This document shows, one piece after another, positions 34,906 to 39,611 of a stretch of DNA of 39,611 nucleotides. A program made the translations under genes and the position numbers. How positions within the stretch are numbered: position 1 is the first letter of the stretch; every line of letters starts with the position of its first letter. The stretch lies in the NCBI GenBank assembly GCA_011171075.1, contig DUFD01000035.1, positions 1-39,611 of the forward strand. The letters are read 5' to 3'. A model generated the notes under the pieces. That model was given only the letters and a program-made list of their open reading frames with translations, was not told the DNA's origin and made no database searches. The stretch is from Dehalococcoidia bacterium. GTDB taxonomy: Bacteria > Chloroflexota > Dehalococcoidia > Dehalococcoidales > Fen-1064.

Positions 34906-36939
34906 CTACTCCAGATGTTTGCGCTTGTTGGACATGTAGTCTACCAGTATATACTCACCGAGAGTATCGGCGCTGGTGAAAAATACCCTCCCTTTGTTTA
35001 GCCGGGCCATCTGGGTGACGAAGGCATTGAGATACTGGCTCTCACCGAGCATAAAGGTGTTTATCACGATATCCTGCTTGGTACAGTACTTCACCTCCCG
35101 CATGGTCAGCTGGATGGTGCGCAGACTCGGCGGGTACTGGAAGTATATTTGCCCCTGCTCGATATGAGCGGTGGGCTCGCCGTCCGATACCAGCAGTATC
35201 TGTTTGTTGCTGCACCTTTCCTTGGAGAGCAGTTTTCGCGCTAACTGGAAGCCCTGCTGGATGTTTGTGTATGGGTCAAACTCGTCCCAGCCCAGGTAGG
35301 GGAGGTCTTCCTTCTTCATCATGCGGGCGTAGCTGGAAAAACCGATGATATGCAGGGTGTCCCGGGGATACTGTGTTCGGATTAGTCCGTCCAGGGCGAT
35401 GGCCATCTGTTTGGCTGCCTGGAAATTGCCCCGCATCGGCATCGACAGGCTCAGGTCAAGCATCAGGACAGTCGCCGAGCGGGTCATCTCTTCCGACTGG
35501 AATACCTCGAAATCATCCGGCGTGAGCTTTACCGGTAGTGTCTGCTCACGCATGATTGAGTTCATAATGGTCTTTTGCAGGTTCAGATTGAATGGGTCAC
35601 CGAACTCGTACTGTTTGGTCTCGTCAATCAACTCGGTACCGATACCACGACGGTTTGTGCTGTGCAGCCCGAGATGGTCTTTCTTGAGCTGTGAAAAAAC
35701 ATCCTTGAGTGCCTTCTGCCCAATCTTACGAATACCGCGCGGTGTCAGTTCGTAGCCACTGCCCTTGCGCTGAATATAACCAGCCTCCTCAAGGGCACGG
35801 GTTATGTTCCGCAGCCTCTCCAGGTCTTCTGCGGCTTCATCTCCTAAGAACTCCCTGACCGCGTCCTCGTCGATATCGTCCAGTGAGTGGCTGAACTGCG
35901 ACTCCCTTAGCTGCGAATCCAGGTTGTCCATCTGCTGGAGCATTTCCATCAGCTTCAGCGCCTCAGTATAGGAGATAGACTCCTCGCCGGTGAAATGATA
36001 ACGCTGTCGCAGCCTGTCACTGGGGTACAGTGTCTCCAGGTTAGCGCTCAGCTTGGCCAGTTCGTACTGGGTCGCTTCGTCCAGCATCGACCTCAGCAGG
36101 TCATCCAGTGCTTGCCGGTCCTTTGGCGACATGCTGTCAAGCAGGGACTGTGCCTGGGCCATCTGTTTCTGGAGACGTTCTATCAGCTCGTCGAGGCTCT
36201 GGGGTGGTTCCGGGCCGAAGAAATCACCGAACTGCTCCATGAACTTCTCGAAGTCCGGCTCCTCACCCCTCATGCGCTGCTCAAGCATCTGGTTAATCGC
36301 CTCAATCAGGTGGCGCATGGCCGCCAGCGACTCCGGGTCCATGTCTTTAATTCTCTGTGTCAACTCCTGTGAATACGATTGCATGGCGTGCTGCTTCAGC
36401 ATCTCAATCAGTTCCTGGAACTTTTGCTGCGCCTCCGCATCCATGAAATCGTAGTCGGTCAACTCTTTTATCTGCCCGCCGATGTCACTCGGGAGATTGT
36501 CCAGCTTCTCCAGGTTCTGGGCAGCCATATCCTCAAGCTGCTTGAGCAGCTTTTCCTGCATTTCACTGTCCAGGCCTTCGGTCTCCTGGCGGCCTTCAGC
36601 GGTCTTTTGCCTGGCTTCTTCCAGTCGTTTCTGGATTCCCTCACGCTCCGTTTTCAGGACGTCTTCCAGCTTCTTGCGGATTTCGTCCATCACCGAGCTG
36701 AGATTATATTTTTCCAGCTGCCCCTGCCTTCTTTGGCGCAGGCGCTGAATCAGGTCCTGGAGACCCGGCAGCCGTCTTCCCTGGCTGTCCCTCATACCGT
36801 GGCGTTGCATCTTCCAGAGCGAGTATGCCATGTCGCCGTCGTACATGAGGTTACGGGCAAGCTCGTCCATTAGCTCGTCTTGGTCCAGGTCAAACAGGTC
36901 TTGGGTCCCGTCCCATTCCGAATAACTAAATATACTCAT
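34906..36939 (-). CDS. VWA-domain protein with long coiled-coil N-terminal region
   Basis: A 677-residue cytoplasmic protein. The first ~330 residues are Gln/Glu/Lys-rich and helical (EIRKKLEDVLKTEREGIQKRLEEARQ; LDELIERLQKQMAQAQSLL), then a helical stretch ending in a winged-helix-like LEEAGYIQRKGSGYELTPRGIRKIG. The von Willebrand A domain begins near residue 490 with the MIDAS D495-L-S-L-S, followed by TNIQQGF and LLVSDGEPT. With the AAA+ gene next to it this resembles the ChlD/ChlI and MoxR/VWA pairs that remodel proteins or insert metals. The substrate is unknown. Confidence 0.88.
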   Translation of the reverse strand: MSIFSYSEWDGTQDLFDLDQDELMDELARNLMYDGDMAYSLWKMQRHGMRDSQGRRLPGLQDLIQRLRQRRQGQLEKYNLSSVMDEIRKKLEDVLKTEREGIQKRLEEARQKTAEGRQETEGLDSEMQEKLLKQLEDMAAQNLEKLDNLPSDIGGQIKELTDYDFMDAEAQQKFQELIEMLKQHAMQSYSQELTQRIKDMDPESLAAMRHLIEAINQMLEQRMRGEEPDFEKFMEQFGDFFGPEPPQSLDELIERLQKQMAQAQSLLDSMSPKDRQALDDLLRSMLDEATQYELAKLSANLETLYPSDRLRQRYHFTGEESISYTEALKLMEMLQQMDNLDSQLRESQFSHSLDDIDEDAVREFLGDEAAEDLERLRNITRALEEAGYIQRKGSGYELTPRGIRKIGQKALKDVFSQLKKDHLGLHSTNRRGIGTELIDETKQYEFGDPFNLNLQKTIMNSIMREQTLPVKLTPDDFEVFQSEEMTRSATVLMLDLSLSMPMRGNFQAAKQMAIALDGLIRTQYPRDTLHIIGFSSYARMMKKEDLPYLGWDEFDPYTNIQQGFQLARKLLSKERCSNKQILLVSDGEPTAHIEQGQIYFQYPPSLRTIQLTMREVKYCTKQDIVINTFMLGESQYLNAFVTQMARLNKGRVFFTSADTLGEYILVDYMSNKRKHLE

Positions 36940-36941
36940 GC

Positions 36942-38345
36942 TTAGCTCCGGTAGATGGTCTTGCCATCCTGCCTTGCTTTGTTCAGTCGTTTGTTCAGGT
37001 GGAGACCTTCAAGAACAAACTCCATCGCCGAGGCTATCATTTCCGGTCTCTCGGAATCACTTACCTTCTTGACCGCTTCCAGCAGGCCGATAATCTCCTT
37101 GGCATTCCGCACGTAGGTCTTGGCAGGCATCATGTCGGAGACCTCTACACTGAACCCTCCGGAAAACTGGCCAACCAGCTCTTCCAGTTCACCAATCCTG
37201 TAGTGCCGGTTAAAGACGTTTTGACAACCTTTCCTTATGAGGTCGTTAATTATCTTGCCTTCCCTGGCCTCTTCAAAACCCTCCATCTCTATCTTGGAGG
37301 CAGTCGATGAGTGAATATGGGGCAGGTCGGTAATGCGGGGCACCGCCATTTTTTCACCTAGCAGTACCGCCCGCCTGATGGCGTTGCTCAGTATTGTCTC
37401 GTAGTTGGCAATGGATATCCTTACACTGACCCCGGAGCGCTGGTTGATATCAGGACTCTTCCTTCCCTGGTGGGTTATCTCGGCGATGATTTCCTTCATG
37501 TAGTCCGGCACATAGCTTTCAATGCCATCATCAGCAGGCCTCCGCCGCTCCATGTCCATGATAACAATCTCTTCGCTGATATCGGTCGGGTAGTGTGTCC
37601 TTGCCTGGGCACCGAACCTGTCCTTTAGCGGTGTAATTATCCTCCCCCGGTTGGTGTAGTCCTCCGGGTTGGCACTGGCCACGAGGAAGATGTCTAGTGG
37701 AAGCCTGATGCGGTAGCCCCGTATCTGAATATCCCTTTCCTCCATCAGGTTGAAGAGCCCTACCTGCAGGCGCTCCGCCAGGTCAGGGAGCTCGTTAATA
37801 CAGAAAATCCCCCGGTTGGTGCGGGGTATCAGGCCGTAGTGAATCGCCAACTCGTCGGAGAGATACCGCCCCTCAGCTACCTTTATAGGGTCGACATCGC
37901 CTATCAGGTCGGCAATCGAGATATCCGGTGTCGCCAGTTTCTCGCTGTACCGTTCCTCTCTCGGCAACCACTCTACTGGTGTGTTGTCTCCATCTCTGGC
38001 TATCCTGTCCCGGCACTGCCTACAAATAGGGTTAAGGGGGTCGTCGTTTATCTCGCAACCCTGGATAACGGGAATCTCCTCATTGAGGAGTGAGACCAGC
38101 TGCCGCATTATCCGTGACTTTGCCTGTCCACGCTCACCGAGAAAAATGATATCCTGGCCGGAAATAATGGCGTTTTCAATCTGGGGAATCACGGTATCTT
38201 CGTAGCCAATTATGCCAGGGAAAATATCCTCTTTCTTTTTTAAGGCGGCCAGCAGGTTGCGCCTCAATTCTTCTTTGATAGCAACCGGCTTGTAGCCGGA
38301 AGCCTTAAGCTCACCAATAGTCCTTGCTTTCTTCGCTTTTGCCAT
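36942..38345 (-). CDS. MoxR/ChlI-like AAA+ ATPase
   Basis: A 467-residue AAA+ protein of the magnesium-chelatase-I/MoxR branch. Walker A is G70ERGQAKS, the Walker B/sensor region is RGIFCINELPDLAERLQVGLFNLMEE, and LFLVASANPEDYTNRGRIITPLKDRF-type sensor I and arginine-finger region follows. Three cysteines (97, 108, 111: GCEINDDPLNPICRQC) sit in an insertion after Walker A and may bind metal. It ends 2 bp before the VWA gene, so the pair is co-expressed. GAGGTG precedes the ATG at 38345. Confidence 0.92.
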   Translation of the reverse strand: MAKAKKARTIGELKASGYKPVAIKEELRRNLLAALKKKEDIFPGIIGYEDTVIPQIENAIISGQDIIFLGERGQAKSRIMRQLVSLLNEEIPVIQGCEINDDPLNPICRQCRDRIARDGDNTPVEWLPREERYSEKLATPDISIADLIGDVDPIKVAEGRYLSDELAIHYGLIPRTNRGIFCINELPDLAERLQVGLFNLMEERDIQIRGYRIRLPLDIFLVASANPEDYTNRGRIITPLKDRFGAQARTHYPTDISEEIVIMDMERRRPADDGIESYVPDYMKEIIAEITHQGRKSPDINQRSGVSVRISIANYETILSNAIRRAVLLGEKMAVPRITDLPHIHSSTASKIEMEGFEEAREGKIINDLIRKGCQNVFNRHYRIGELEELVGQFSGGFSVEVSDMMPAKTYVRNAKEIIGLLEAVKKVSDSERPEMIASAMEFVLEGLHLNKRLNKARQDGKTIYRS

Positions 38346-38495
38346 CACCTCTTCGCCACTCCTCCAGATATCTGTAGTCTGCCGTATAGTTCATTTTACT
38401 ACGCCCGATTCTGGAAGTAAACTTGACCCCGATGTTGCATGGCTCCTTGTAGGCGGACTGGTTTTGCAGTAATATGGTTGGCGGCAATCTGCTGA

Positions 38496-38514
38496 TAATT
38501 GAATCGGTCAATTA
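38496..38514. promoter_or_regulatory. Perfect 7-bp dyad before the crotonase gene
   Basis: Arms TAATTGA and TCAATTA around ATCGG, ending 17 bp before the crotonase ATG and just before its ribosome binding site. The size and symmetry fit an operator for a dimeric regulator. No clear -35/-10 pair was found near it. Confidence 0.4.
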
Positions 38515-38531
38515 TGGAAGGAGGAAGCACC

Positions 38532-39335
38532 ATGAATCTGGAAACAGTCATCTACGAAGTCAAGGATAACATCGCCAAAATAACTATGAACCGACCTGAT
38601 AAAAAGAATGCGCTCAATCATGCCCTGTGGGACGATCTGATTGCCGCCTTTGACTATGCTGATAATGACCAGGAGGCGAGGGTTGTCATCCTGTGCGGTG
38701 CCGGCTCTGCTTTTTGCAGTGGCTGGGACCTTAAGGAGAGTTACTATGTTAACACACCGGCAGGCTATGACCGCTGGACTACTGGTAATGCCCTCAAGAC
38801 CCTGCGTGGTCTCAGCCAAGGCTACCTGAAGATTATGGACCTCAGCAAGCCGGTAATTGCTCAGGTGCACGGCTACTGTCTTGCGGCCGGGTGTTATCTG
38901 GAGATGCTCTGCGACGTGGCTGTGGCTGCGGAGGATGCTATCTTCGGTCATCCGGCCACGCAAAGTGGAGGGGTTGACAGCATGCCTCTTTGGGTGACAT
39001 ATTTGGGACTGCGCAAGGCCAAAGAGTTGTTCATGACACGGCGGTTTGTTGATGGGAAAGAGGCGGAGCGTATTGGTCTGGTGAACAAGGCTGTGCCGGC
39101 GGATAAGCTGGAGGAAGAGGTGTGGGAGATGGCGAAGTTAATGGCTGAAGTGCCGCCGGATGGTATGATGATAATGAAGGAGGCCTTCAATACCCATGCT
39201 GAAATAATGGGCAGAGGTGCTGTATTTACCTACCACCGGCAGCTTAATGCCCTGGGGCGTGTTGGCCGGGCCGGAACTGTTCATGACCTCGATAAGCTGC
39301 GGGAGCAGTCCAGGGGAAAGCAGGCGCAGTCCTGA
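38532..39335 (+). CDS. Enoyl-CoA hydratase/isomerase (crotonase) family protein
   Basis: A 267-residue crotonase-fold protein acting on an acyl-CoA. The first oxyanion-hole segment is GSAFCSGWDL (about 58-66) and the second is GYCLAAGCYLEMLCD (114-128). The two glutamates used by true enoyl-CoA hydratases are missing: GGGCE is GCY here (Tyr122) and QPE is HPA (Ala142). So it is probably not a simple hydratase, but an isomerase, hydrolase, decarboxylase or ring-cleaving type. GGAGG lies 7 nt before the chosen ATG; the upstream ATG at 38499 lies within the operator-like dyad. Confidence 0.9.
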   Translation: MNLETVIYEVKDNIAKITMNRPDKKNALNHALWDDLIAAFDYADNDQEARVVILCGAGSAFCSGWDLKESYYVNTPAGYDRWTTGNALKTLRGLSQGYLKIMDLSKPVIAQVHGYCLAAGCYLEMLCDVAVAAEDAIFGHPATQSGGVDSMPLWVTYLGLRKAKELFMTRRFVDGKEAERIGLVNKAVPADKLEEEVWEMAKLMAEVPPDGMMIMKEAFNTHAEIMGRGAVFTYHRQLNALGRVGRAGTVHDLDKLREQSRGKQAQS

Positions 39336-39376
39336 AAATATGGGTAATAGCAGGCTCATGTACAGGTGTGTTTTTC

Positions 39377-39408
39377 TTGACATGATTACCTGATTGTGGT
39401 ACTATAAT
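39377..39408 (+). promoter_or_regulatory. rRNA promoter
   Basis: A consensus -35 TTGACA at 39377-39382 and a consensus -10 TATAAT at 39403-39408, but with a 20-bp spacer. An overlapping TACTAT at 39400-39405 gives the standard 17-bp spacing with a weaker -10. One of the two should drive the 16S gene. Confidence 0.6.
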
Positions 39409-39426
39409 TATTTGCGTAATAGCACA

Positions 39427-39437
39427 GCACTTTAACA
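39427..39437 (+). promoter_or_regulatory. boxA-like antitermination site in the rRNA leader
   Basis: GCACTTTAACA resembles the bacterial boxA consensus (TGCTCTTTAACA) recognised by NusB/NusE. It lies about 50 nt before the mature 16S start. Confidence 0.5.
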
Positions 39438-39479
39438 ACTGGATAGTGGAAGGAAGGCCTAAAAAAGCGATTCTTACTT

Positions 39480-39611
39480 TGCATGGAGAGTTTGATCCCG
39501 GCTCAGGATAAACGCTGGCGGCGTGCTTTATGCATGCAAGTCGAACGGTTCTCTGTTTTTCGGAATAGAGAATAGTGGCAAACGGGTGAGTAACACGTAA
39601 GTAACCTACCC
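39480..39611 (+). rRNA. rrs: 16S ribosomal RNA, 5' end (cut by window edge)
   Basis: The conserved AGAGTTTGATC begins at 39487 (E. coli position 8), which puts the mature 5' end near 39480. ACGCTGGCGGCGTGC, GCAAGTCGAACGG and GGCAAACGGGTGAGTAAC follow in the correct order. About 132 bases are present. The short variable loop (GGTTCTCTG...AGAGAATAG) and GTGCTTTATGCATGCAAG resemble Dehalococcoidia. At E. coli position 20 the base is C (39499) where most bacteria have T. Confidence 0.97.

Noticed and set aside
38311-38511. A 66-codon minus-strand ORF overlapping the start of the MoxR-like gene.
   Set aside because: It runs through the AAA+ gene's ribosome binding site in another frame and shows no plausible protein features or start signal.

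Overview
The window is bacterial chromosome, most likely from an uncultured Dehalococcoidia (phylum Chloroflexota). The best evidence is the 5' end of a 16S rRNA gene at the right edge. Its early variable region (GTGCTTTATGCATGCAAGTC, then AGTGGCAAACGGGTGAGTAACACG) matches the Dehalococcoides type closely from memory; I could not run an alignment. The type III pantothenate kinase, the 4Fe-4S uracil-DNA glycosylase and a SecA with an extra segment between Walker A and the DEAD motif all fit that placement.

Layout. 1-1923 (+): the tail of a methyltransferase, a GT4 glycosyltransferase, a 49-residue basic protein and a DUF3795 protein. 1931-8507 (-): an operon udg - RNase J - FtsK - methyltransferase - DinB-like - small protein - GNAT, with a clear promoter at 8549-8577. 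8678-9919 (+): glyA, ending in a terminator that also serves the facing thiolase gene (9990-11252, -), whose leader carries a 23-bp dyad. 11468-19086 (+): prs, a DUF2007-like protein and secA, then an inserted HNH/DNA-methyltransferase pair, a free-standing PolX-type HhH protein, an unknown protein and a lipoprotein. 19087-19417 holds four perfect short hairpins and no gene. 19418-26216 (-): valS, two small AT-rich genes, coaBC, coaX and the bifunctional NAD(P)HX repair enzyme. 26415-28728 (+): an AT-rich island with an unknown small gene, a second DNA methyltransferase and a zinc-ribbon PD-(D/E)XK nuclease. 28737-31700 (-): Mut7-C, a metallo-beta-lactamase-fold hydrolase, a queuosine-precursor transporter and CorA. 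31825-34893 (+): an unlisted small membrane ORF coupled to two tandem NDP-forming acyl-CoA synthetase alpha-type proteins. 34906-38345 (-): a VWA protein and its MoxR/ChlI-like AAA+ ATPase. 38532-39335 (+): a crotonase-fold protein. 39377 to the end: rRNA promoter, boxA and the start of 16S.

How it works together. Most of the window is housekeeping: DNA repair and segregation, one-carbon and PRPP metabolism, protein export, CoA synthesis, valine charging and metabolite repair. Acyl-CoA chemistry (thiolase, two acyl-CoA synthetases, crotonase) fits a fatty or organic acid using anaerobe. The accessory material is two separate restriction-modification loci. Their methyltransferases are clearly homologous to each other while their nucleases belong to unrelated folds; this is the most interesting defence-related signal. 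Other oddities are a crotonase lacking both usual catalytic glutamates, two CoA-ligase alpha units without an ATP-grasp partner nearby, and a glycosyltransferase that looks leaderless.
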